A DNA stretch of 40,419 nucleotides from Phytomonas francai (lineage: Eukaryota; Euglenozoa; Kinetoplastea; Trypanosomatida; Trypanosomatidae): assembly GCA_001766655.1 (NCBI GenBank), contig MJCC01000019.1, positions 122,930 through 163,348 on the forward strand, in the 5' to 3' direction. The notes below the pieces were generated by a model. The model was not told the DNA's origin and did no database searches. It was given only the letters and a program-made list of their open reading frames with translations. How positions within the stretch are numbered: the stretch's first letter is position 1; each line of letters begins with the position of its first letter. Shown here one piece after another: positions 9,287 through 17,924 of the stretch. The translations under genes and the position numbers were made by a program.

Positions 9287-10030
9287 GAAAGTGCGAGTCC
9301 ACCCTCCCGTCAGGGGCAGGCGAGGGGAAGGTAAAAAGAGAGAGAGAAAACGCAGAAAGAAAAAAATCCACCTGAAAGGGTAGAGCGAGAAGGCGGTGTC
9401 TTGTAGCGAGTGTGTGTTCAGTTTACCATTCCAGTACTTTCATTGATCTAGCCTTTCGCCGATGTCTTTAAATGTATTCCTTTTTCTCCCTCTTTTGCGA
9501 GAATAAAATAAAGGGGAGGAAGGGCGAGGTCCCTTGGTTTGTGATGGCAGGCCTGTTGGTGGTGGTTGTCTTTTTTGTTTTGAAGGGGAGGGGGGAGAGT
9601 ATAGGGCTAGGGATTCGTTGGTGGATGGTGAAAGCATCATGGTGGCCGAGGGTCACAAGGGGAGGTGAATTAGAAGAAATAGGACAAGAACTAGCACGGT
9701 CGCTTGGAGTCCTCTCCCCCTTCCCTAGCTAAAAGTGGTGGGTAGGCCCCACCCATGCATATGATTCCCTCACAAGCTTTTTTTCTTTTTTTTTGCAATA
9801 TTGTTTGACGCATATGTAGGCTGTAAGAGGAGAAGGGGCTCTCCGTTTAACTTTTGTCACTGGTTTCTTTTAATATTTATCTGTTTGACTCTATTGTAGG
9901 CTCTTCGTTGCATACACGATGCTAGAGTGGTTAAGATGCTAGGCAGGAGTTCAACTGTCCCACTTCGCCCCTCTACTTGGACCCCTCTTTCTTAGAAACG
10001 CGCAAACTTAAGTTTTTTTTGAATTCATGG

Positions 10031-10033
<3 letters not shown>

Positions 10034-10063
<30 letters not shown>
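10034..10063. repeat. (TA)n microsatellite
   Basis: Fifteen TA units, read directly. Confidence 0.95.
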
Positions 10064-10067
<4 letters not shown>

Positions 10068-10270
10068 TTAACCCCAAATGAAATTTGCGCTCTTGGAAAG
10101 GAACGTGTGTTCTCCCTTCGAATCCTGTTCAATGGATGAATGTTATATGGAAATGGAATGCTTTCATATCTCTTTCTCTCTCCCTCCTTGTCTACTTTCA
10201 TCTCTCGATGTTGTTAATGACATCGAACTATCAAAACTATCCTGTCAAAAGAATCACGAGGAAAAAGAGT

Positions 10271-10291
10271 TTACTTTATCTTTCTTTACAG
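10271..10291 (+). promoter_or_regulatory. Splice acceptor (probably spliced-leader) of eL39
   Basis: The tract TTACTTTATCTTTCTTTACAG ends in AG at 10290-10291. The 16-base leader that follows has no ATG before the start codon at 10308. Confidence 0.7.
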
Positions 10292-10307
10292 GAACACACA
10301 ATCGAAA

Positions 10308-10463
10308 ATGGGTCGCTTCAAGCCGCTTGCTATGAAGATGAAGTACGCGAAGAAGATCAAGCAGAACCGCCCTGTGCCGTACTGGATCCGTCTTCGCACT
10401 GGCAACCGCATTAAGTGGAACGAGAAGCGCCGCAACTGGCGCCGCACGAAGCTCAACTACTAA
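10308..10463 (+). CDS. RPL39: Ribosomal protein eL39 (L39e)
   Basis: This 51-residue, very basic protein has the hallmark [16 protein letters not shown] (residues 18-33) and the C-terminal [12 protein letters not shown] (40-51) of eL39, a small 60S subunit protein that lines part of the nascent-peptide exit tunnel. Length and order match the family (about 51 residues). Codon choice is strongly biased to AAG, CGC, ATC and CTC, as expected for a highly expressed gene. The start follows a strong pyrimidine-tract AG by 16 bases. Confidence 0.97.
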   Translation: MGRFKPLAMKMKYAKKIKQNRPVPYWIRLRTGNRIKWNEKRRNWRRTKLNY

Positions 10464-10735
10464 GTTGTTCGGAGAAGCCGAGCGGAGCTATTTTCACGAA
10501 TGAGCGGTAGCCGAACCCCCGGCAAGGGGGAACTTCGTTTGCGTCGTGCCTTGGTTGTCACCACAACAGAAATGCATCCTTTCCTCTCTTTCCTACTTGT
10601 ATTCATTAATTGAGTACCGTTGTTTCCTTCGGTACTTGATAGGTTTTTTTTCATTTTTAAGATCATCTTCAGCGAATGCTTTACCACCTCCCTTTTTAAG
10701 GGAGTGTGGAAATAACCCCATTGGGGATATGTGTT

Positions 10736-10771
<36 letters not shown>

Positions 10772-10951
10772 CTGATAGACTCGGCATCAAAACTTTTTTT
10801 TCTGCTTCCACCTCCTTTCTTCTTTTTTTTTCCCGACAAAGTTTATCTGCTCCTTTTCACCGCCGCAGCCGCGGTCTATCACATACACCAAGTCCCCCCC
10901 CCACACACACACACAACCCCTTAGCTTCAATCACGTAAAAAGGCGGGTCGC
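10464..10951. other. Intergenic region with CA repeats
   Basis: This spacer holds the 3' UTR of eL39, a (CA)n run at 10739-10769, T-rich and C-rich tracts (about 10790-10890), and a second short CA run (about 10900-10915) just before the next gene. CCCCTTAG ending near 10923 or TTCACCGCCGCAG near 10869 could be the acceptor. No gene was seen. Confidence 0.5.
10739..10769. repeat. (CA)n microsatellite
   Basis: About fifteen CA units, read directly. Confidence 0.95.
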
Positions 10952-11956
10952 ATGGATCTCCGCGACGATCCGATCGACCCCCATCCGGGGGAGTTGACGG
11001 GCACGGCGCTGGCCCCGTTTCCAGCGAGCCGCGCGGCCTTCGCCCACGACACCCTCCTTGGCCTCCTCCAGTCCGAGCGAAGGCTGCAGAAGGCGATGGG
11101 CTACCAGCGGCGGGTGCTCGACGCGCTCGCCGAGGCCGCGGCGCGGCTCTTCCTGAGCTGGCGAACGAGCCGCGAGCCCGACGTGGTCGCCTACCACTCC
11201 CTCCACGAGCTCCTCACGCTCGACGAAGGCGGGGATGAACGCGAAACGGGCGCGGGCGTCGCGCGCGTTCGCGGGCGCATCGCCGAGCGCCTGCTCGACG
11301 CGCGCGGCCTGCCGCCGGCCCACGCGCTGCTCTGCGGCTCCCTCACGGCGCGCTCGCGGCGGCTGCTGCTGCCCCACCTCCAGCGATGGGTCCGCGTCGT
11401 CGGCGACCACCTGCCGGCCTCCACCGCGCACCACCGCGGCGAGCCCGCGGAAGGGGACGAAACCGAAGCAAAGGCCGAGGAGGCCGGCGACCGCCGCGCC
11501 CCCCCCACGCTGCTGAGCCCAAACACCGCCTTCACGCTCGTCGCGAGCGCGCTGGACCGGCTCTTCGGCTTCCTGCAGGCCATCCTCGAGGGCGCCGCGG
11601 CGTCGGTCTGGCAGGACGCGCGCCTGCGGCCGCACCTGCGCTTTATCCTGGCCGACGTCGAGGAGGCCCGCGACGTCCTCATGGAGGAGGCCGTCTACCG
11701 TCGACAGCAGCACGGCCTTCGCGGGGAGGGCCCGTGGGGTTCCTGGGCGCGGCAGAGGCCCGCCTCGCCACCGCCCTTCCGCGAACTGCTCCACCTCCTG
11801 CAGGAGGCAGGCGCCCGAGACGATTCGCCCGTTCAGGCGAAACCCGACGTGGGCGCGGAGCCACCATCGAGGATGCCCATCGCGGACGTCGTGCGGATAG
11901 CCAAGAAGGCCGACAACGCGTGCGTCCTCCTAAAGGCGTGTATTGAAACCCGTTAA
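10952..11956 (+). CDS. Unrecognised helical protein, 334 residues
   Basis: I do not recognise this protein. It is intact, G+C-rich at third positions and lies in line with its neighbours, so it is very probably a real gene. It is predominantly helical, with Leu/Ala/Arg-rich amphipathic segments (for example about 31-72, 115-155 and 185-250) separated by a low-complexity acidic stretch (about 160-182) and a Pro-rich stretch near 260-275. It ends in a short helix with the only two closely spaced Cys residues (ADNACVLLKACIETR). No signal peptide, membrane helix or catalytic motif is visible. A helical-bundle scaffold or tethering-complex subunit is possible, but this is only a guess from composition. 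Confidence 0.75.
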   Translation: MDLRDDPIDPHPGELTGTALAPFPASRAAFAHDTLLGLLQSERRLQKAMGYQRRVLDALAEAAARLFLSWRTSREPDVVAYHSLHELLTLDEGGDERETGAGVARVRGRIAERLLDARGLPPAHALLCGSLTARSRRLLLPHLQRWVRVVGDHLPASTAHHRGEPAEGDETEAKAEEAGDRRAPPTLLSPNTAFTLVASALDRLFGFLQAILEGAAASVWQDARLRPHLRFILADVEEARDVLMEEAVYRRQQHGLRGEGPWGSWARQRPASPPPFRELLHLLQEAGARDDSPVQAKPDVGAEPPSRMPIADVVRIAKKADNACVLLKACIETR

Positions 11957-12583
11957 AAGGGGGGAGTGAGGGAAAACCGCCATGCGTTGCTCCCGTACAG
12001 AAAGCGCCACTCGATCTTGAACGCCGACACCCTGTAGGGGTAGAATATGAAATATATCCCTCGGACGGTTGTCATTATCCCCCTTCACCGCCATGTGGAC
12101 GATACTCCGTTCCTTTTCCTTTCTACGTTTTCACATTCTGCTATTGATTTTCATTTCCTTTTTTCCTACCGCTTTCCAAAAGGAATGCGGTACCCATGAT
12201 GAACAAAATAAATATCGATCTATTCTTGTCCTGAACAAAAAGGTGAAAAGAGACGACGCACCTGCTTGATTTCGATGCGACTGACGCATCTACTCTCACC
12301 CTTGCGCCCCCCTCTCCCTTTCTTAATCTTATTTCTACATTCCGATTGTGTCTATTTCCAAGGTACGACTCTCAAATTCCACTTTATCTAATAATTTCAG
12401 TACCGTTTTACAATTTTAGCTGATCGGTTTTCCCAACATTGTAAATTCACTATATTTTTTCACTTATTCTATTATTCCAGAGGGAAGTAACAAGAGTGGT
12501 TTCGTTCCAATCCGCCAACTTTCCTTTTTGCTTTTCCTTACTTGCTTGAGTTTCGAAGCTGTTGTCTACATCGATCGATCCAC
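11957..12583. other. Intergenic region
   Basis: This T-rich spacer includes pyrimidine tracts ending in AG (CTATTATTCCAG at about 12469-12480; TTTTCCTTACTTGCTTGAG ending at 12550) upstream of the next start. The short frame beginning at the ATG near 12093 encodes an apparently hydrophobic peptide, but this is what T-rich sequence gives and I do not call it. Confidence 0.5.
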
Positions 12584-14023
12584 ATGTTCTTTCTTTTGGT
12601 GGATGGCGACTATTTTCTGACAGGGTTCATGCCAAACTCCGATGTGGAGGTGAAGGAGGCGGTGGAGCGGCTTGAGGCCGCTCTAGAGGATCTCATCCGC
12701 AGGAAGGGTACCGCGGGCGCGAAGGAGGGCGCCGCGTTCAGTTTCGACGTCCGAGTCATATTCTTCTCCTCCGCCTTCTTCAATGCTCTGGAGGCGGACC
12801 AGCGCCAAGTCGTCACCTCGGCGACGCGCCGAGTACGGTTCCAAATAACCGTGTTGGAAAGCGTCCGTGGTCGCACGGGCTCCCCGGTGGATGCGGCGCT
12901 CTGCACCAAGGCCATCACTCTCGCGATGATGCCCAAGCACGGTGAAGGCGCTGACGGCAACGCCGTTATCGCACCAGAGCAGATCTTCTGCTTCGTGACC
13001 CCCAACGCGTACATCGCATCGGCGCTGAGTATTATTACAAGCCGCGGCTGCGACGTCCTCTTCGCGATCTACCAAGGCGACGAAATCGCCGAGGAGCTGT
13101 ACGGGTACATCAGCGCCTCCTATGGCACCGGAATCGCCATGATGAAGAAGCACGAGGGGATTTCTTTCATCCCCAACACCGAGGCCGCCTCTGCGGTACT
13201 CGCGGCACTTCAGCGAGAGGGCAAGGAATTGCCACTGGCCGTAGTGGTCCAACTAAAACGGCTTCAGGGCACCCTGATGGACAACCCTTCAAAGGATGGA
13301 AACGTCGGCGCCACACAGGGAACAATTCAGGAAAAAAATCGGCGCAGAGCGGATGAGGAAGGACAACCCCTCGCCCCCCCACCCCTACAGGGCCTGCCGA
13401 ACCCGTTTGCTGCGGAGAAGGTAGACCACGAGGCCCCTGCAAGCGGCGACGGCACCCACCCAGCGAGCGGGGATGTGGTCCTCGATGAGGCCACCCCACC
13501 GCCGACGAGGCCCAGCGATAATGCGCGTCCTTTCATAAGCCCCGTCCCGGAGCCGGTGGTGTCCACGGAGCTCCCGCCGGGTTGGGTCCTGCGCTTCGAC
13601 CCGGGCTCCCGACGCCACTACTACGTCCACACGGACTCGCAGAACAACATCCAGTCGACCTGGGAGCACCCGTTAGGACGCGAAAAGCAGGCGGAGTTGG
13701 AGCGCATCGCTGCCGCCAACTACCCCACCACCTGTCCAAACAACACGACCATCCACGCCCCGCAGCTGGCGCCGAACTGGGAACAGAGAATCGACCCTCG
13801 CACGGGGTGCGTTTACTACGTCAACCACTTGACCCGGGAGAGCACGTGGACGAGGCCGGAGAACCCCGCGGTCGTCAGGGCCGCGACCCCCCAACAAAAT
13901 CCGGCGACGCACCCCTCCACGAGCGGCCAGGGCGCGTGGGAACCCCACGTGGATCCGAAGACGGGCCGCATCTTTTATGTCAATCACACCACAAGGCAGA
14001 CGGCCTGGAGCCCACCCGTGTGA
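12584..14023 (+). CDS. Protein with NYN/PIN-like N-terminus and three WW domains
   Basis: This is a 479-residue protein. Three WW domains lie at about 329-363, 395-427 and 449-478, each with two Trp, the central aromatic strand (HYYVH, VYYVN, IFYVN) and a C-terminal Pro. WW domains bind Pro-rich ligands such as PPxY and often occur in splicing, transcription and ubiquitin-ligase adaptors. Residues 1-200 look like a Rossmann-type NYN/PIN domain: a hydrophobic strand with VDGDY (6-10), an S-PVDAAL segment with Asp103, and two strands, FCFVTPNAY and CDVLFAIY. The usual S-G-D-x-D-F nuclease motif reads VTPNAY, so a nuclease activity is doubtful. A disordered Pro-rich linker joins the halves. The frame is open upstream to a TTG, but the first ATG is at 12584, after acceptor-like AGs. 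The WW part is sure; the NYN assignment is an inference. Confidence 0.85.
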   Translation: MFFLLVDGDYFLTGFMPNSDVEVKEAVERLEAALEDLIRRKGTAGAKEGAAFSFDVRVIFFSSAFFNALEADQRQVVTSATRRVRFQITVLESVRGRTGSPVDAALCTKAITLAMMPKHGEGADGNAVIAPEQIFCFVTPNAYIASALSIITSRGCDVLFAIYQGDEIAEELYGYISASYGTGIAMMKKHEGISFIPNTEAASAVLAALQREGKELPLAVVVQLKRLQGTLMDNPSKDGNVGATQGTIQEKNRRRADEEGQPLAPPPLQGLPNPFAAEKVDHEAPASGDGTHPASGDVVLDEATPPPTRPSDNARPFISPVPEPVVSTELPPGWVLRFDPGSRRHYYVHTDSQNNIQSTWEHPLGREKQAELERIAAANYPTTCPNNTTIHAPQLAPNWEQRIDPRTGCVYYVNHLTRESTWTRPENPAVVRAATPQQNPATHPSTSGQGAWEPHVDPKTGRIFYVNHTTRQTAWSPPV

Positions 14024-14470
14024 TTAGCTAAATAAAGGGAAAAAATGGTTTGACAAGCATAAGCGCCCGCGGTTTACGCGTGTCGAGAGTGCCTCCCGCA
14101 TTCAAGGCCCCCTCCCCCCCCCTATACAAATGGCATCCGTTATGGTTCATAGTATGTGTGATGTGTTAAAGGTATTCTTTCTGTGGATGTCTCTTCTAAA
14201 AAGGGAGAAGATTATATCCTTTCATCAGACGATAATCCATGTTTGTGTACCCCTTTAGGTAAACCAGCATTTTGTGAATTCAAGCAATGGTACCTCTCCC
14301 TGACGGACTCTAAACTATGTTTTTAAGGAACAACATACCCCCCAGAACGATTAGCCTATTTTGTCCCAATTATCTATTATCACCACGTTAATATATATAT
14401 ATATATATATAATCCGTTTGAATTATACCTTCGCTTCTCAGTAAAAACAAAATAAAAACACTTTCCCTAT
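14024..14470. other. Convergent strand-switch region
   Basis: The plus-strand array ends at 14023 and the minus-strand array ends at 14471. The spacer has a C-run (about 14108-14122), a (TA)n run at 14391-14411 and no ORF. In kinetoplastids such convergent switches are where two polycistronic transcription units terminate; that role is inferred from position. Confidence 0.7.
14391..14411. repeat. (TA)n microsatellite
   Basis: About ten units, read directly, inside the convergent strand-switch region. Confidence 0.95.
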
Positions 14471-15202
14471 TTACGATACCTGTGCGTTGCACAAGGAAGC
14501 CGTTATGATGCCAGAGGATGTCTTAAATGGAATCCCCTTCCAGCACACTTCCCCCTTCTCGTTGGTGCAGATCTCTTTCAACACCTCGTTGAAGCTCTCC
14601 GCGAGCTTACCTTTGAGCACTGGCTCGTAGGGGCCAGTGTGGCCCTCAAATACCACCCGCTCGCCAACCACGCTCCCCTCTGGGATATCAATCAGAACCA
14701 CCTGGCGAGCACCCTGCCCGGCAGAAGACGGATCGTGCGGGTCTTCGCCCGTGGAAGCGCACATGACCATGCCATTGGAGACGATGCCACCAATCTTGCG
14801 CGGCTTCAGGTTCGCGATCACGAGCACCAAACGGTTGAGAAAATCCTCCTCGCTGACGAACTCCTGCAAGCCGCTGAGGATCGTGCGCGGTTCGTTGTTC
14901 GTGAACGCGTTGAGCTCTGGACCGAGATCGATCTTCTCGATGTACAGCTTGCCGCTCTCAGGATGCTTGCTGACCTCGACAATTTTACCTACTGCAAAGC
15001 AACAACGGGACATCGCGGTCGCTTCGCTCGGGGCGCTGTTTTTGTTCGGCAAACAAGCCGCCTTTGCAGGTCCTTTGGTCACCGGCTTCTTCACTGAAGA
15101 ATCAGCAGCCGAGGCCCCTTGTGGGGCCTTCAGGCTCGCGATCCACGATTCCACAAAGCGGATCGATTGGTTAAGCAGTTGGCCTCCTTTAGACAATGAC
15201 AT
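14471..15202 (-). CDS. AIMP1/Arc1p-like tRNA-binding protein (EMAPII-type C-terminus)
   Basis: This 243-residue protein has a tRNA-binding OB-fold at about 66-165, with AVGKIVEVSKHPESGKLY, RTILSGL and the very characteristic NRLVLVIANLKPRKIGG-V-NGMVMCAS block. It continues into the EMAPII-like C-terminal extension seen in AIMP1, Arc1p and tyrosyl-tRNA synthetase (HTGPYEPVLKGK through the final strand). Such proteins hold aminoacyl-tRNA synthetases together and feed them tRNA in the cytosol. The short N-terminus has one amphipathic helix (about 8-25), possibly the complex-binding surface, and an Ala/Lys-rich linker. The frame is open further upstream, but a strong AG acceptor at 15267-15268 leaves the ATG at 15202 as the first start. 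Confidence 0.92.
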   Translation of the reverse strand: MSLSKGGQLLNQSIRFVESWIASLKAPQGASAADSSVKKPVTKGPAKAACLPNKNSAPSEATAMSRCCFAVGKIVEVSKHPESGKLYIEKIDLGPELNAFTNNEPRTILSGLQEFVSEEDFLNRLVLVIANLKPRKIGGIVSNGMVMCASTGEDPHDPSSAGQGARQVVLIDIPEGSVVGERVVFEGHTGPYEPVLKGKLAESFNEVLKEICTNEKGEVCWKGIPFKTSSGIITASLCNAQVS

Positions 15203-15567
15203 TGCTAGATTAATAAATAGATCGGAAATAAGTACTAATAATTTCAAAAGTCCAAAATAAGTATAGCTAGAGGAAAAAAAGGAAAAAACTGCAGGCAATG
15301 AACTCGGGAAGACAAAGTTGATAGAATTAAAATAAAAAAACAAACACCATAGTGATCAAAACAAGTAGTGCATTTGAGAGAGAGGGAGGGGGATAAAAAC
15401 ATGCCCTGTTAAATTCTTACCGTACAGATATCAATACCTTTCCAGGCCATTAATTAGCCGCATACTTATAATTTTAAAAACCTTCGGACTATTCAAGTTT
15501 CCCGCCTGTTAGAGGAGGGGGAGGAGGGAACAAATTCGTCTGACCGCCAGACACGCCCGTTCCCTTA
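15203..15567. other. Intergenic region
   Basis: The region holds the leader and acceptor of the AIMP1-like gene and, closer to 15567, the 3' UTR of the next minus-strand gene, with GGGAGG-rich patches that read as pyrimidine tracts on the minus strand. No ORF was seen. Confidence 0.5.
15267..15289 (-). promoter_or_regulatory. Splice acceptor of AIMP1-like gene
   Basis: On the minus strand, TTTTTTCCTTTTTTTCCTCTAG ends at 15267. The following 64-base leader contains no ATG before the start at 15202. Seventeen or more pyrimidines make this one of the clearest acceptors in the window. Confidence 0.7.
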
Positions 15568-16140
15568 TCACGCCTGCCGCTGCAGGTCCGTGGCGTGAAC
15601 CTCCGCCGGTACGTATAGTAGCGGCCAACTGCTCAGATGCCGTGTGTTGTACTTTTGGTCAATCAAGGCGAGGATGTTGCGCACGTTGAGGACCTTCAGA
15701 ACGCCAGAGTGGTGGTGGGATGCTGGTACCACATCAGAGCCGCCTTGGCTGGGGAGCCCGCTCGCTTCGGACGCGACCTCGGCCTTCCAAACGGTTCCCG
15801 CTGCGCCCGCGCGATGCCCCCCTTCAAGGCCCGCACCGTGGAGGTCTGCGAACTCCCTCCGCTTCCCGTATCGCTTCCTCGCGCGCTCCACCAGAGTTAT
15901 GGCCGCGTAGTAGCGGAAAGGGCCGTGCGGCGGGCTCGCGGCGAGGTGTTGGTAAAAGAAAGTCATGAATTCGACGTGCCGCTCAAGGATCTCAATCGCG
16001 ACGTCGTCGGGGGCGCTCCCGCTGTGAGCCGTGTATTGCGCAGACGGGTCGAGGGGTTCAACAGCGAGCGTGGAGCTAACCTCATCCAGCGTGGAATTCC
16101 CACCGCGGCCGCCAGAAGCTAATCTTGCATCCGCCTCCAT
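15568..16140 (-). CDS. Unrecognised protein, 190 residues
   Basis: I do not recognise this protein. It has two ordered-looking parts: a helical segment at about 45-95 (DDVAIEILERHVEFMTFFYQ, then RYYAAITLVERARKRYGKRR) and a C-terminal segment at about 145-180 (SGVLKVLNVRNILALIDQ). A Gly/Ala-rich linker joins them. There is no signal peptide or membrane helix. The ATG at 16140 is chosen because a pyrimidine-tract AG at 16184-16185 lies 43 bases upstream with no ATG between; the frame is open beyond it to a TTG. Codon composition matches the neighbouring genes, which supports a real gene. Confidence 0.7.
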   Translation of the reverse strand: MEADARLASGGRGGNSTLDEVSSTLAVEPLDPSAQYTAHSGSAPDDVAIEILERHVEFMTFFYQHLAASPPHGPFRYYAAITLVERARKRYGKRREFADLHGAGLEGGHRAGAAGTVWKAEVASEASGLPSQGGSDVVPASHHHSGVLKVLNVRNILALIDQKYNTRHLSSWPLLYVPAEVHATDLQRQA

Positions 16141-16631
16141 TACGACACTATTGATATAGTCACCCGAAAGAGTGTGGGGCACTCTGTAGGGGAGGAAACA
16201 ACGATGAGAGTGCAATACAAGACAAATTCAACGAATACAATTCAGAAAAAAAGAGGGAGGGAATTTATAAAAGCAGCTTAGTAACACCGCTGTCATAGTT
16301 AAGGATCATATAGAGAATGGTATCACAGATGGCGCCCCAATGACACCAGCCACAACCTCCCATTGCCATATTCTTTTCCAACCGGCTGCAACCGCCCCCC
16401 AGCGACAACAGCTAAGTCTCTCTTTTGATGACACCTTATCTTTGCGCCCTCCTCACTATAGAAGCAAAGACAGAGCACGGCATTATTTGTTATTTCCTTG
16501 CTGTAGGTTTAATATCCCCGAATTCGATCATACACCACCCCTTCCCCTCAAAGCGCGTTGATCTTCCTTCGCAGGTGGGGGGAGGGGTCATTCACGACAG
16601 CAACCCTCCGCACCCCACAGTTTCCTTAAAT
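16141..16631. other. Intergenic region
   Basis: The region contains the leader and acceptor of the 190-residue protein gene and the 3' UTR of the COQ10-like gene. The short plus-strand frames here have no coding character. Confidence 0.5.
16184..16201 (-). promoter_or_regulatory. Splice acceptor of the 190-residue protein gene
   Basis: On the minus strand TTGTTTCCTCCCCTACAG ends at 16184, followed by a 43-base ATG-free leader. Confidence 0.65.
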
Positions 16632-17924
16632 TCAAGACCGAGGCAGCACCCGCCTCGGTACCGACGGAGGCCCATACATCTGTTCACAACGCTTCTCAAA
16701 ACTCGACGTCATGACGTCCACAATGTTGGATGAAATGAGCCTGCTATAGAAGGGGTTCCTAAACTCAAATGCCAGAGCAAAGCGCACCTCAACCTCATTT
16801 GGGTGCACCGGCACCGGCAGGAATTCCCATTCGCACGACAGATAGCTCAAAATCGACTTCCCGGAGCCCCCCATCATGCCCGCCGAGTTTGCCGCTCGAT
16901 AAAGAAGCGAGACGAGCATGCCGGCAGGCCGTTGCTCCCAGCTAGCGTCGCCCCTGTCCTTTGAGTCGGGGAGATTCTCATCCGCCAGCACGACCGAGAT
17001 ACGGGAGCAGGGCAGAAGCGTCACGCGCGACCTGTACTGCTCACGAAAGATCGAAAAGCCGACGCAAAGGGAGGCCCGGAGCTCGACCGCGCCGCCGTCC
17101 TCCTCGTGGGGCAGATTGGACTGGTCTGTACCGGCCGCGGGCGGGATCGGGCGCGTGCTGTGCACCTTCGCGGACAGGCACCACGGCAGGAACGCGCTGT
17201 ACTGCTCCACGTCCGCCACCACACGGAAGAACGCGCGCGGTGACCAACCCAGAACGCAGCGCTCGTGGTGGACGTGCCGGTTGACGAAGGTGGGAGTGGG
17301 GGGTTGTTGAGGGGGGGGCGGTGTCTCGGGGGTCACCCCCGGTGTCGTTTCCGCCGCCTTAGGGTGGTTGTGGTGGTTGCGGAGCAGCCGGTGCAGGTCC
17401 ATCCGCTCGGACGCCAGGGGTGGCGCGGATCCCGCAGGGACCTGGTTGCCGCCACCTTCCGCACGCGTGACCCCACGCGGCTCGCCGGAGCCGACATTGA
17501 TGTTGACATAGTTGCGGGTGCGATTCGTGCGGTTGAGCTGGCCGACAATAAAGGGCTGCGCGTCCGCGGCGGAGGGCGGCGACGGCGGGCGAAGCGCCTC
17601 CAGCGGCGATGAGATAACCAGCGGAACGGGGAATAGCGAGTGGCGGGGCTCTGGGCGAGCCCCTTGGCTGCCGTTCACAGTGTCACCCTGAGGGATCTTG
17701 GCACGATATGTGCCACCTTTGGGATCCTCAGCCGGCTCATCTTGTGGATGCCCCAAGGAAGAAGGAAAGGGGCGATCGGAAAAGATTAGCTTTCGCATCG
17801 CCATAACAAGCGGGTTGAGAAACACGTCCCGTGAGGATCCTGTGACACGAGGGCTCGAGGAAATGCCCCTGTAGTAGTAGTGACACCATGGCCTGAGGAC
17901 GCCAGGTATCTTAGAACCGTGCAT
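16632..17924 (-). CDS. COQ10-like START/polyketide-cyclase protein with long N-terminal extension
   Basis: This 430-residue protein has a COQ10 domain at about 215-425. The family signature is plain: HERCVLGWSPRAFFRVVADV, then EQYSAFLPWC (240-249), LRASLCVGFSIFREQYRSRV, WEFLPVPVHPNEVEVRFALAFEFRNPFYS and a final helix VDVMTSSFEKRCEQMYG. COQ10 binds ubiquinone at the inner mitochondrial membrane and is needed for respiration. Usual members have about 200-250 residues. Here some 210 residues of Pro/Ser/Asn-rich sequence precede the domain. The first 50 contain many Arg/Ser and few acids, so a mitochondrial presequence is plausible, but the rest has no known counterpart. A short hydrophilic insert (about 258-275) splits the domain. 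The start is the first ATG (17924); an internal ATG at about residue 41 or 43 is also possible. Confidence 0.85.
   Translation of the reverse strand: MHGSKIPGVLRPWCHYYYRGISSSPRVTGSSRDVFLNPLVMAMRKLIFSDRPFPSSLGHPQDEPAEDPKGGTYRAKIPQGDTVNGSQGARPEPRHSLFPVPLVISSPLEALRPPSPPSAADAQPFIVGQLNRTNRTRNYVNINVGSGEPRGVTRAEGGGNQVPAGSAPPLASERMDLHRLLRNHHNHPKAAETTPGVTPETPPPPQQPPTPTFVNRHVHHERCVLGWSPRAFFRVVADVEQYSAFLPWCLSAKVHSTRPIPPAAGTDQSNLPHEEDGGAVELRASLCVGFSIFREQYRSRVTLLPCSRISVVLADENLPDSKDRGDASWEQRPAGMLVSLLYRAANSAGMMGGSGKSILSYLSCEWEFLPVPVHPNEVEVRFALAFEFRNPFYSRLISSNIVDVMTSSFEKRCEQMYGPPSVPRRVLPRS

Larger units (their letters stand above)
9287..10307. other. Intergenic region upstream of eL39
   Basis: This kilobase contains purine-rich and T-rich tracts, a (TA)n run at 10034-10063 and, at its end, a strong splice acceptor. 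The plus-strand frame 9472-9732 would give one hydrophobic stretch (VMAGLLVVVVFFVL), but it comes from GT-rich low-complexity sequence and I do not call it. A tRNA-like A-box near 9928-9945 was examined and rejected. Confidence 0.5.

Noticed and set aside
9472..9732. 86-codon plus-strand ORF with a hydrophobic segment
   Set aside because: It arises from GT-rich low complexity in a presumed 3' UTR, without the G/C-ending codon style of nearby genes.
9920..9985. tRNA-like A-box (GAGTGGTTAAGATG) with a nearby GTTCAA
   Set aside because: The spacing is too short for a complete tRNA and I could not fold an acceptor stem or anticodon arm.
12069..12269. Hydrophobic 58-66 codon ORF upstream of the WW gene
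   Set aside because: T-rich intergenic sequence reads as Phe/Leu; this is not evidence of coding.
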